34,383 bases of DNA from Acidobacteriota bacterium (GTDB lineage: Bacteria > Acidobacteriota > Terriglobia > Terriglobales > Acidobacteriaceae), in assembly GCA_021828835.1 (NCBI GenBank), contig JAJZCY010000013.1, positions 1-34,383 on the forward strand, in the 5' to 3' direction. Shown one piece after another: positions 16,715 through 24,223 of the stretch. How positions within the stretch are numbered: position 1 is the first letter of the stretch; every line of letters begins with the position of its first letter. Under the pieces are notes generated by a model. It saw only the letters and a list, made by a program, of their open reading frames with translations. It had not been told where the DNA came from and searched no databases. The translations under genes and the position numbers were made by a program.

Positions 16715-18787
16715 CTAGGGACCATTGATCTGGCCTTCCGAGAGGCTGGCGAGCGAGGGCACTGCATCGCCCTGCTGGAAGTCCGCCCCCAGATCCTGCA
16801 AGCGCGCCTGCAGGCGCTGCCAAAACTGGTACTCCGCATCCCAGCGCCCCAGCGCCTCGCGCAGCCGGTGCGAGGTGTACTGGGCCAGCCATGCGCTCCG
16901 GTATGCACCCTGCAACTCGCTGACCGCGACCATCAGGTCCTCTGTTCGGCTATGCACCTGGGAGGAAATCCCCTGGCTCAGCACATCGACCAACTGCCGC
17001 CTTGCAGGCCGCGGAGGCAGGGTCGCCCAAGCGTCCTGCATCTCCAGGGCATAGAGAAATTTCATGCCTGCGTAATCCAACAGGCGCGCTCCCACCAGGG
17101 CGCTGCGCAGTTCCGGCGAGGGCACGGCTTCGCTAGCCAGGGCACGGTCAAGAGCCTCTTCCGCCTGCTCGGCGTGCAGCCGACAGGCGCGCAGGTCATT
17201 GCGGTGCTGGCGCACGCGCGCCAGCACCCGGGGCAGGAACGGATCCTCCCACACGGCGTGCTGCGTCTCTTGTCCTACGGCTGCCTGCAGACTCTGCTCG
17301 GCAGCATTGAGTTCGGCGTATGCCGGTGCCACGGCCGGGGCCGTGCCGCCTGCATACAGGATGCGGCTGTAGGCGGCAAAGAAGCTGTCCTGCTGCAAGG
17401 GATGTGTCTGCCATGCCGCAGCCGCGCCATAGGCCATCCCCGGCCACGACATTTGCATGAGCATCTGTCCATCGTCGGTCCACACCGTGTTCACCAGGCC
17501 CAGCGTCCGCGACTTGCGTCCCGCCGCCAGAAAGGTATCCACGTTTTCGAAGGTGGTGTCGAAATCCGGCGCGATCTCATCCCAACTGCTCACCCCGGTC
17601 AGCACCATATGCGGTACATGGTGGGTCACCAGCGGATTTAGCCACTTTCGGTACTCGGGATCGGGATGCGCATCGTAGTACCACGGCAGCGCGATGAGCC
17701 CCGGCGGAAGTTGCGCAATGATGCCGGGGAATTTCACCATGATGTCGGCATAGGCCATCACCTGCTTGCCCCGTGCCTGGAACAAATTTGTGACCTCGCG
17801 CAACTGCGCGAGGAACAGCTTCACCGGCGTGGCTCCAGCCCCTTTTTGTTCCGCCGCCCTCTGAATGCTGAAGGTTTCGTCGAAACCGATGTCGACGAAC
17901 GGACTGGGAAACAGATCGGCCAGCTGCGCGACCCAGTCGCGCAGCTGCTTGTCGACTTGGGGATTCGCCGGATCGAACTCGCCCCCGTGCGGAAAATCGG
18001 CAAGAGCGGAGTATTCCTCGACGCGAAACAGATCGTGGAGATGCCCGAACAGCTCGAGCGCCGGGATAATTTCGATGTGCCGCTGGCGGCCATAGGCGAT
18101 GATCTCCCGCACCTGCTGTTTTGTGAACCGGGCCTGCAGATTGAGTAGCGGATATCCGTCCAGGGCGATATTCGCTTCCGAATAGAAGAAGTACTGGTTG
18201 GCCTTGAAACGCGCGAGCAAATCGAGCTGGCGCTCCACCTGGGCGACGGTGCACATGGGGCCCTCGCTACCCACATCCACCAGCGTCCCCCGATAAGCCA
18301 GTGCGGGCCAGTCGCGGATCGAGACCTGCGGGAATTGGGCATGCTTGCCCCGCCCCTGAGCGAGCTGCAGCAATGTCTCAATACCGTAGAAGACTCCCGC
18401 CGACGAGCGGCCGGTGATGTGCACGCTGCGCGGGCCTACGCTGAGTTGATAGGCCTCGCGTGAACCGGGCCCCGGCTGCTCTCCAGGAATCGGCAGGGGA
18501 TCCGCAGCACCTGTTCGCTCGATCACGATTCCCGCAGCGCAGCCGCCTCCGCCGCGCACCGGCACCTGCACCCCGGTTTTCTCCGCCAGTCCCCGGGCCA
18601 GCTCCGCGGCGGCAAAGCGATCTTCGGCCGCGGGGGGTGCGGCGAAGCAGATCGCGAGCCCCTCAATGGCCAGACTTCCCGTGCGGTACTGCACCTGCTG
18701 GGGTCGCGGCAGGAGCGCCGGATTCTGGGCCGCCCCTGCCTGTCCTGCGCAGAGCAGCCCTGCAAGAACTGCAATCGCCACCCTCAT
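16715..18787 (-). CDS. Secreted GH20-type beta-N-acetylhexosaminidase-like protein
   Basis: This is a predicted exported exo-hexosaminidase of 690 residues, removing terminal N-acetylhexosamine (or related) units by substrate-assisted catalysis. Residues 1-19 form a signal peptide ending AGQAGA. Residues of about 25-155 match the GH20b domain (LLPRPQQVQYRTG, REAYQLSVGPRSVHITG, GVFYGIETLLQL). The TIM barrel follows with ALAYRGTLVDVG and the paired catalytic residues in DIGFDETFSI (Asp303, Glu304). A helical C-terminal region of over 200 residues has no obvious motif. In place of the usual GGDE the motif is GFDE, which suggests a divergent subgroup with altered specificity. GGGAGGGAGAAAG precedes the start. 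It shares an upstream region with the divergent GH39-like gene. Confidence 0.85.
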   Translation of the reverse strand: MRVAIAVLAGLLCAGQAGAAQNPALLPRPQQVQYRTGSLAIEGLAICFAAPPAAEDRFAAAELARGLAEKTGVQVPVRGGGGCAAGIVIERTGAADPLPIPGEQPGPGSREAYQLSVGPRSVHITGRSSAGVFYGIETLLQLAQGRGKHAQFPQVSIRDWPALAYRGTLVDVGSEGPMCTVAQVERQLDLLARFKANQYFFYSEANIALDGYPLLNLQARFTKQQVREIIAYGRQRHIEIIPALELFGHLHDLFRVEEYSALADFPHGGEFDPANPQVDKQLRDWVAQLADLFPSPFVDIGFDETFSIQRAAEQKGAGATPVKLFLAQLREVTNLFQARGKQVMAYADIMVKFPGIIAQLPPGLIALPWYYDAHPDPEYRKWLNPLVTHHVPHMVLTGVSSWDEIAPDFDTTFENVDTFLAAGRKSRTLGLVNTVWTDDGQMLMQMSWPGMAYGAAAAWQTHPLQQDSFFAAYSRILYAGGTAPAVAPAYAELNAAEQSLQAAVGQETQHAVWEDPFLPRVLARVRQHRNDLRACRLHAEQAEEALDRALASEAVPSPELRSALVGARLLDYAGMKFLYALEMQDAWATLPPRPARRQLVDVLSQGISSQVHSRTEDLMVAVSELQGAYRSAWLAQYTSHRLREALGRWDAEYQFWQRLQARLQDLGADFQQGDAVPSLASLSEGQINGP

Positions 18788-18883
18788 GCCGTGACTTTCT
18801 CCCTCCCCAGGGCGGCATCGGCCCTGGACAACTAATTGAATGACAGGTCATCATATCGCATGTCTGCTTTGCCTGGGGCGTTG

Positions 18884-18895
18884 TTTCATATGAAA
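18884..18895. promoter_or_regulatory. Perfect 12-bp palindrome in a divergent promoter region
   Basis: TTTCATATGAAA is a perfect palindrome between the divergent GH20-like and GH39-like genes. It is 17 bp upstream of the -35 box of the rightward promoter. A near copy, TTTCATTAGAAA, occurs at 27470. It is a candidate activator or repressor site, possibly for the second IclR, but that link is inference. Confidence 0.5.
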
Positions 18896-18912
18896 GATGG
18901 AGAGTGTCTGTA

Positions 18913-18940
18913 TTGACACACGTAAACGGCCCGGTATATA
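18913..18940 (+). promoter_or_regulatory. Promoter of the GH39 operon
   Basis: TTGACA (18913-18918) is followed after 16 bp by TATATA (18935-18940). The -35 box overlaps a small inverted repeat GTGTC-N6-GACAC (18904-18919). The leader to the start at 19026 is about 80 bases. The remaining intergenic sequence (18788-18883) holds the GH20 ribosome site and a TATGAT-like -10 for the leftward gene. Confidence 0.6.
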
Positions 18941-19025
18941 GCTATACGGGTTCCCGTCCTGGACAGCCGGTCCCCAGACCCGCCGAGCGCACCAGTGGCC
19001 AGCGCGGGCGCAGAAGGGACCATGC

Positions 19026-20621
19026 ATGGCGCAGTCTCTGATGGTATTCCCTGCCGCGCTGCTCGCGCTGACCACTGTCTGTTCCCGGTCGGCAGCGGCT
19101 GATCTGCCGCCCCGCCAGATCACGGCCAACGTCGCCCAAGTGGTGGGTGCACACTCGCAGGCGCCTCTGATGTGCGTAGGAGCGGGCCGGGCGAACGAAG
19201 GCCTGCGTGCCGACTGGCAGAAACAACTTGCCCTGGTCCAACGAGAGATCGGGTTCCGCTACATCCGTTTTCACGGCCTGCTGAATGACGACATGGGCGT
19301 CTACAAGGAGGATTCCGCCGGCCATCCGCGCTATAACTTCCAATACATCGACAGCCTCTACGACGCTCTTCTGGCTCTCCACATCCGGCCTCTTGTGGAA
19401 CTGTCGTTTGTGCCCACCGCTCTGGCCAGCGGAAGCAAAACCGTGTTCTGGTGGAAGGGGAACATCACTCCCCCGAAAGATATGCAGAAATGGCAGGGGC
19501 TGATCCGCGCGCTCCTCCTGCACTGGAAGCAGCGCTACGGCGAGAAGGAGATCTCCCAATGGTACTTCGAAGTGTGGAATGAGCCGGACCTGAAGATCTT
19601 TTTTTCAGGTTCCCGCGCGCAGTATTTTCAGCTTTATGCAGCCACGGCCACCGCCATTCGCAGCGTGTGCCCGCAGTGCCGGGTGGGAGGTCCGGCTTCG
19701 GCCACCGCGGCTACGGAGAAGCCCTTTCTGCAGTACGTGGCCAGCCATCACCTGCCCGTGGACTTCATCTCCACGCACGTCTACGCGACCAAGAGCGGCT
19801 TTGTTGATCCGGCAACCGGCGCCGTAAGTACGATCTTTGATACTTCCCCGGAGTCCATCATCAGCCGCATGCGCACATCCCGGGAAGAGATTGTGAACTC
19901 CCCTCTGCCTCATCTGCAGTTGCACTACACCGAATGGGGCTCCTCGTGGACCTCGGCCGATCCGCTGCACGATCAGTATCTGCAGGCGAGCTTTATTCTG
20001 GACAAGGTCCGCAAAGCGTCGCCGTTTGTAGACTCGATGTCCTGGTGGACATTCACTGACATCTTCGAGGAACGTGGTCCGCGCTTCACGCCCTTCTATG
20101 GTGGCTTTGGGCTGCTCAACTACGAAAGCATCCCCAAGCCGTCTTTCTTTGCCTATGAGTTCCTGAGCCGCCTGGGAAAGTCGGACGTGGCAACCACCGA
20201 TACCGCACCCGGCGGTCCTCACGCCTGGATAACCCGCACCGGCGAGCGCCAGGTGCAGGCGCTCTTCTGGGATTATTCGCCCATCGGCCCGCCCCCGGGG
20301 CAGGATGACCAGTCCTTCTTCAAAAAGGAAATCCCCACCTCCCCGGCCTCTCCCGTAGAGCTCACCCTCACCCATCTCCACCCCGGCCGCTACCGCCTGC
20401 AGGTGTACCGGGTCGGATACGAGGAGAACGATGCATACACGGCTTATCTGCACCTCGGCGCGCCGTCACAGCTAACCCGCCAGCAGGTTGCCGCGTTACA
20501 GCGGGATGCGTCCGGCGCGCCAGTGGAAGAGCGGAGGATCACGATCCACCACGGCACCCTTCGGCAGACATTCCCCATGCGCAAGAATGATGTCTGCCTC
20601 GTAACCCTCACCCGCATGTAG
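19026..20621 (+). CDS. Secreted GH39-like glycosidase (beta-xylosidase / alpha-iduronidase type)
   Basis: This is a predicted exported retaining glycosidase of 531 residues. It has a signal peptide (MVFPAALLALTTVCSRSAAA). Clan A catalytic residues are clear: FEVWNEPDL with acid/base Glu186, and LHYTEWGSSW with nucleophile Glu303. The WNEPDL and YTEWG pair, with HVYATKSG between them, is typical of GH39 beta-xylosidases and alpha-L-iduronidases. A beta-sandwich with PVELTLTHLHPGRYRLQVYRVG follows the barrel. The start ATG 19026 has GGGAC just upstream. It heads a rightward operon with the ceramidase-like and D-amino-acid enzymes, which points to a glycan with amino-acid or amide substituents, though this is inference. 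The exact sugar specificity is open. Confidence 0.88.
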   Translation: MAQSLMVFPAALLALTTVCSRSAAADLPPRQITANVAQVVGAHSQAPLMCVGAGRANEGLRADWQKQLALVQREIGFRYIRFHGLLNDDMGVYKEDSAGHPRYNFQYIDSLYDALLALHIRPLVELSFVPTALASGSKTVFWWKGNITPPKDMQKWQGLIRALLLHWKQRYGEKEISQWYFEVWNEPDLKIFFSGSRAQYFQLYAATATAIRSVCPQCRVGGPASATAATEKPFLQYVASHHLPVDFISTHVYATKSGFVDPATGAVSTIFDTSPESIISRMRTSREEIVNSPLPHLQLHYTEWGSSWTSADPLHDQYLQASFILDKVRKASPFVDSMSWWTFTDIFEERGPRFTPFYGGFGLLNYESIPKPSFFAYEFLSRLGKSDVATTDTAPGGPHAWITRTGERQVQALFWDYSPIGPPPGQDDQSFFKKEIPTSPASPVELTLTHLHPGRYRLQVYRVGYEENDAYTAYLHLGAPSQLTRQQVAALQRDASGAPVEERRITIHHGTLRQTFPMRKNDVCLVTLTRM

Positions 20622-20688
20622 GTCCGCTGGCCGCACCTGCATGCGCAACTGGCGTCATCGGCCGCCTTGTTCCGGAGTTTTCTCGCGT

Positions 20689-22062
20689 ATGCGCTTCCTG
20701 GTTCTGCTCCTTCTTGTCGCTCAAACCGCTTCCGCAGCCTCGCTGCGCGTCGGCGCGGCACAGGTCGATATCACGCCGCCCGCCGGCGCTCCCATGGCCG
20801 GCTACTATGTCCCGCGGGTCGCCGAAGGTACTCACGATCCTCTATTTGTGAAGGCGATCGTGTTTGAGAAGGGCGGCGTCCGCGTGGCCCTGGCCGCCTG
20901 CGATCTGGTCTTGCTGCCGCGCAACCTGGCGCAAGAAGCGCGCCAGTTCATCCAGAAACAGACCGGGATCCCCGCCGATCACGTCATGATCAGTGCCACC
21001 CATGACCACACCGGGCCGGTGATCCTGACCACCCCTTCCCGTTACAACCTGCAGGGAAAGATGCTGCGCATTACGCGGGACTACACAAATGCCCTGCCCG
21101 TGCGCATTGCCCAGGCGGTCGAAGAGGCCGCATCTCATTTGCAACCTGCGGTGATTCGCTCCGGCATTGGCCGGGAAACGTCGCTGGCCTTTAACCGCCG
21201 CTATTACATGAAAGACGGCACGGTGGGCTGGAACCCCGGCAAGCTGAACCCGAACATCTGGCGTCCCGCCGGTCCCACCGATCCTTCCCTCCCGGTGCTC
21301 TATATTGAAACGCCCGACGGAAAGCCGATTGCCTCGTACGTGAACTTCGCCATGCATCAGGACACCACCGGGGGGCTGAGATTCTCAGAGGACTTCTCCT
21401 ACGCGCTCGGCAAGATCCTCACCATGGCCAAGGGAGACGGCCTGGTGAGCATGTTCATGATCGGCTGCGCGGGCGACATCAACCACTTCGATGTCTCGCG
21501 CAAGGGAGCCCAGGAAAGTTATCAGGAGGCGGCACGGATCGGCGCCGTTCTGGCCGGCGACGCGCTGAAAGTGATCCAGCGCGCACCGCCGATCCCCGTC
21601 GACAAAATCACGGTCAGCGATCAGGTGCTACAGCTGGAACTTCCCCACTTCACGCCGGAAGAGGTGGCCTGGGCTCGGCGCACGCAAACTAGCTTCGGGA
21701 CCTCCTCGCCCGCGCCCTTTCTCGATCTGGTGCGTGCCGCCAAGATCATCGAGATTTCAGACCGCCACGGCAAGCCGTTTGCGGCCGAAGTTCAGGTGAT
21801 CGCCCTGGGGCGGCAGATCGCTTTTGCCAGCTTCCCCGGCGAGATGTTCACGCAATTTGGTTTGAACGTCAAGCAGGACTCTCCTTTCCCGATCACCATT
21901 ACCCCGGAACTGGCCAATGGCGACCTGGGCTACATTCCCAACCGCCAAGCGTACGCTGAAGGACAATACGAGGTGGCGAGCACCCGTCTCAAGCCTGGCG
22001 CGGGCGAGTTGCTGATGAACTCCGCCATTGCTCAGCTTCAAGCCGTGTTTCGCAAGCAGTAA
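20689..22062 (+). CDS. Exported neutral-ceramidase-like metallohydrolase (N-terminal domain family)
   Basis: This protein of 457 residues belongs to the neutral/alkaline ceramidase-like fold but probably is not a ceramidase. The start is ATG 20689, which begins a signal peptide (RFLVLLLLVAQTASA) and has GGAG upstream; an ATG at 20641 in frame is unlikely. Likely zinc ligands are visible: His in ISATHDHTGP, His in NFAMHQDTTGG, and Glu in FPGEMFTQFG. True ceramidases carry a nucleophilic Ser in a GDVSPN-like loop, whereas this has IGCAGDINHFD with no Ser there. The C-terminal ceramidase domain is also missing. Many such proteins occur in Acidobacteriota and Planctomycetota without known substrate. 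It is 67 bp after the GH39 gene in the same operon. Confidence 0.85.
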   Translation: MRFLVLLLLVAQTASAASLRVGAAQVDITPPAGAPMAGYYVPRVAEGTHDPLFVKAIVFEKGGVRVALAACDLVLLPRNLAQEARQFIQKQTGIPADHVMISATHDHTGPVILTTPSRYNLQGKMLRITRDYTNALPVRIAQAVEEAASHLQPAVIRSGIGRETSLAFNRRYYMKDGTVGWNPGKLNPNIWRPAGPTDPSLPVLYIETPDGKPIASYVNFAMHQDTTGGLRFSEDFSYALGKILTMAKGDGLVSMFMIGCAGDINHFDVSRKGAQESYQEAARIGAVLAGDALKVIQRAPPIPVDKITVSDQVLQLELPHFTPEEVAWARRTQTSFGTSSPAPFLDLVRAAKIIEISDRHGKPFAAEVQVIALGRQIAFASFPGEMFTQFGLNVKQDSPFPITITPELANGDLGYIPNRQAYAEGQYEVASTRLKPGAGELLMNSAIAQLQAVFRKQ

Positions 22063-22065
22063 GCC

Positions 22066-22091
22066 GCGGACGAGCGCTGTCAGCGCTCCGC
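22066..22091 (+). other. Intercistronic hairpin
   Basis: The sequence between the ceramidase-like stop and the next gene can form a strong stem: GAGCGCT-GTC-AGCGCTC, extended by GCGGA pairing with CCGC across a small bulge. No T-run follows, and the next ribosome site lies just after it. It may stabilise mRNA or reduce downstream translation rather than terminate. Confidence 0.5.
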
Positions 22092-22113
22092 AGGAAGCAA
22101 CAGGAGAACCGTG

Positions 22114-23205
22114 ATGCACATCGAGGAGCTTGCCACGCCGGCGGTACTGGTGGATCTGGACGTCGCCACGCGGAATCTGGATCGCATGGCCGGTTTTTGC
22201 CAGAAGCATGGCCTCGGCCTTCGACCGCATACCAAGACACACAAGAGCCTGGAGTTTGCACGCCGCCAGCTCAGCCGCGGGTCGCGTGGGCTCACCGTGG
22301 CCAAAGTGGGCGAGGCCGAGGTGATAGTGGCGGCCACTCCCGGCGAGATTCTCGTGGCGCATCCCGTGTTTGGAGCCGCGCAGCTTGAGCGGCTGGCACG
22401 CCTCGCCGCGGAGACCGAGATTCTCATCGCCATCGACAGCGACGCTGCCGCCGAGGCGATCTCCTGCGCCGCAGCCCGCCTAGGGGTGAGTTTTGGAATT
22501 CTTGTGGAGTTCGACTCCGGATTCCGCCGCTGCGGCCTTGCAGCCGGGGCTGCATGCGTTGCCCTGGCCCGCGGGATTGAACGTCTCCCGGGGCTACGCC
22601 TGCGCGGGCTGATGACCTATTTCGGAAATATCTGGGGATCAGAAGAGGAGCGCGCTTCGCAGATCCGCTGCACCGCGCGCGAGGTGCAGCGTGCGGTGGA
22701 GGCATTTGAGGCCGAGCGACTGCCGCTCGAAATCGTCTCCGGCGGATCGACACCTGCCGCGGTTTTGTCGCACCTCATCCCCGGACTCACAGAAATCCGT
22801 CCCGGCACCTACATCTTTAACGACATGAATACTGTGTATCAGGGCGCCTGCAGCCTCGACGACTGCGCGGTGCGCGTCCTCACCACCGTGGTCTCCACTG
22901 CTATTTCAGGCCAGGCAATCATCGATGCCGGCTCGAAGACCCTCTCTTCCGATCCGCTCTCCTCCGGGCCGAAGAGCGGCTATGGCTTTATTGTCGGACA
23001 GCCCTCGGTCACGCTCACTCGCCTGAACGAGGAACACGGCTACGTGGATATCACACGCGCGGGACCGCTCCGCATCGGGGAAAAGCTCAGCGTGATTCCG
23101 AATCACGTCTGCGCATGTGTCAATATGCACGACGAAGTATTTATCGTGGGCGGCGAGCAGGTGATCGATACATGGAAGGTCGACGCCCGCGGCAAAGTCC
23201 GCTGA
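22114..23205 (+). CDS. Fold-type III PLP enzyme: D-serine dehydratase / D-threonine aldolase family
   Basis: This is a cytoplasmic PLP enzyme of 363 residues. The alanine-racemase-like barrel has the PLP lysine in RPHTKTHKS (Lys41), with FGILVEFDSGFRRCG and EIVSGGSTPAAV binding the cofactor phosphate. The C-terminal metal site reads PNHVCACVNMHDE. The His-x-Cys pair is the zinc ligand pattern of eukaryotic-type D-serine dehydratase, whereas D-threonine aldolases usually have His-x-Asp. I therefore favour D-serine (or beta-hydroxy-D-amino acid) dehydration, which gives an enamine and then a keto acid plus ammonia. GGAG lies 8 bases before ATG 22114. It ends the GH39 operon and faces the dehydrogenase gene. 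It fits with RidA and D-aminoacylase nearby. Confidence 0.88.
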   Translation: MHIEELATPAVLVDLDVATRNLDRMAGFCQKHGLGLRPHTKTHKSLEFARRQLSRGSRGLTVAKVGEAEVIVAATPGEILVAHPVFGAAQLERLARLAAETEILIAIDSDAAAEAISCAAARLGVSFGILVEFDSGFRRCGLAAGAACVALARGIERLPGLRLRGLMTYFGNIWGSEEERASQIRCTAREVQRAVEAFEAERLPLEIVSGGSTPAAVLSHLIPGLTEIRPGTYIFNDMNTVYQGACSLDDCAVRVLTTVVSTAISGQAIIDAGSKTLSSDPLSSGPKSGYGFIVGQPSVTLTRLNEEHGYVDITRAGPLRIGEKLSVIPNHVCACVNMHDEVFIVGGEQVIDTWKVDARGKVR

Positions 23206-23209
23206 TCCG

Positions 23210-23229
23210 GGCCGCAACCTGTTGCCGCC
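23210..23229. terminator. Possible bidirectional terminator hairpin
   Basis: GGCCGCAACCTGTTGCCGCC, between two convergent genes, forms a 9-bp stem with one mismatch and a tight loop. A pyrimidine-rich stretch follows on the plus strand but no perfect T-run. The position between convergent stops supports it. Confidence 0.45.
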
Positions 23230-23234
23230 AACCT

Positions 23235-24209
23235 TCAGCCTTCCTCAATTTTCTTCTCTCCGCCACACGGGCCGGTGAACTCCTGGGTGAGGCGGCGGAT
23301 GCGATAGTTGAACTCCAGAAAACGCTGTTCCCAGGCTGCGGCTTCCTCCTCCGTGTAGCGATAAAAGCCGCGACCATTGCGAATGCCGCGGCCACCGCTC
23401 TCCACCACCTCGCGCATCAGCCGGGGAATCTCTCTTTCGGTGGAGAGATCGGGCAGCAGATCGCCCATCACCCGATAATAGGCTTCGACCCCCATCAGAT
23501 CCATGTAGCGGAAAGGGCCGGCAAAGGGAATCCACCAACCCACGTCATTGCGCAGCGAACGGTCCACGTCCTCCACGGTGCACACCCCGGACTCCACCAG
23601 ATGGCAGGCCTCGCGGAATATGGCGTAAGAGATGCGGTTGGTAATGAATCCTCGAATCTCACGGCGCAACTGCGACGGCTCCTTGCCCCAGCACGGCGCC
23701 AGTTCGGCCACGCGAGCCACGCACGCGGGCGACGTCCGTTCTCCGGGAATTATCTCCATGAAGCGGGTCACGTGAGCGGGTTCGTCCCAGTGGACCCCCA
23801 GAATCCGCTCGGGATGTGCAGCTCCCTCCTGCATAAGAGAGACCGGGAGCGCCGAAGTGTTCGATGCCAGGATGCAAGTGGCGGCGACGATTTGCTCGAT
23901 CTGGCTCAGCAACTGCCGCTTCAGGTTCAGATCCTCGGTCACCGACTCGAAGACGATCTCCGCAGCGGCAATCTCCCGCAGATCGGCGGTCAGGCGGAAG
24001 CGCAAGATGGCCGCCGCCGGTTTTTCCTGGAGCAGACCTTCGCGATGCATCTCCTCAAGCATGGCCGCGATCTTCTGCGGCACGGCGGCACTCGCACGCA
24101 GGTCATCGGTCACTCCGGTCACGCGGTGCCCTGCCCCCAGCAGACAGGCCGCGATGCTTCGACCCATCAGGCCCATTCCAACGACGGCCACTGCTCCCGC
24201 TTCGTTCAT
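23235..24209 (-). CDS. 3-hydroxyacyl-CoA dehydrogenase-family NAD-dependent dehydrogenase
   Basis: This is a soluble dehydrogenase of 324 residues that oxidises a beta-hydroxy acid or its CoA ester. The nucleotide-binding site is VVGMGLMGRSIAACLLGAG, followed by ESVTEDLNLKRQLLSQIE. The catalytic His is in ILGVHWDEPAHVTRFMEIIP, matching the family HxxxP pattern, and FITNRISYAIFREACHLVE matches the C-terminal domain start. The single C-terminal domain and WWIPFAGPFRYMDLMG are closer to stand-alone enzymes of the L-gulonate or L-carnitine dehydrogenase type than to fatty-acid FadB, though I cannot name the substrate. ATG 24209 is preceded by GGAGGGAAG that starts just after the permease stop (24224), so both genes form an operon. 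Confidence 0.87.
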   Translation of the reverse strand: MNEAGAVAVVGMGLMGRSIAACLLGAGHRVTGVTDDLRASAAVPQKIAAMLEEMHREGLLQEKPAAAILRFRLTADLREIAAAEIVFESVTEDLNLKRQLLSQIEQIVAATCILASNTSALPVSLMQEGAAHPERILGVHWDEPAHVTRFMEIIPGERTSPACVARVAELAPCWGKEPSQLRREIRGFITNRISYAIFREACHLVESGVCTVEDVDRSLRNDVGWWIPFAGPFRYMDLMGVEAYYRVMGDLLPDLSTEREIPRLMREVVESGGRGIRNGRGFYRYTEEEAAAWEQRFLEFNYRIRRLTQEFTGPCGGEKKIEEG

Positions 24210-24223
24210 CTTCCCTCCGCTTC

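Noticed and set aside
16592-17641. A 349-residue plus-strand open frame
   Set aside because: It is opposite the GH20-like gene and crosses the promoter and operator of the next operon.
18841-18960. A riboswitch or small RNA in the divergent GH20/GH39 region
   Set aside because: I saw only short palindromes and promoter elements, with no recognisable aptamer core or terminator.
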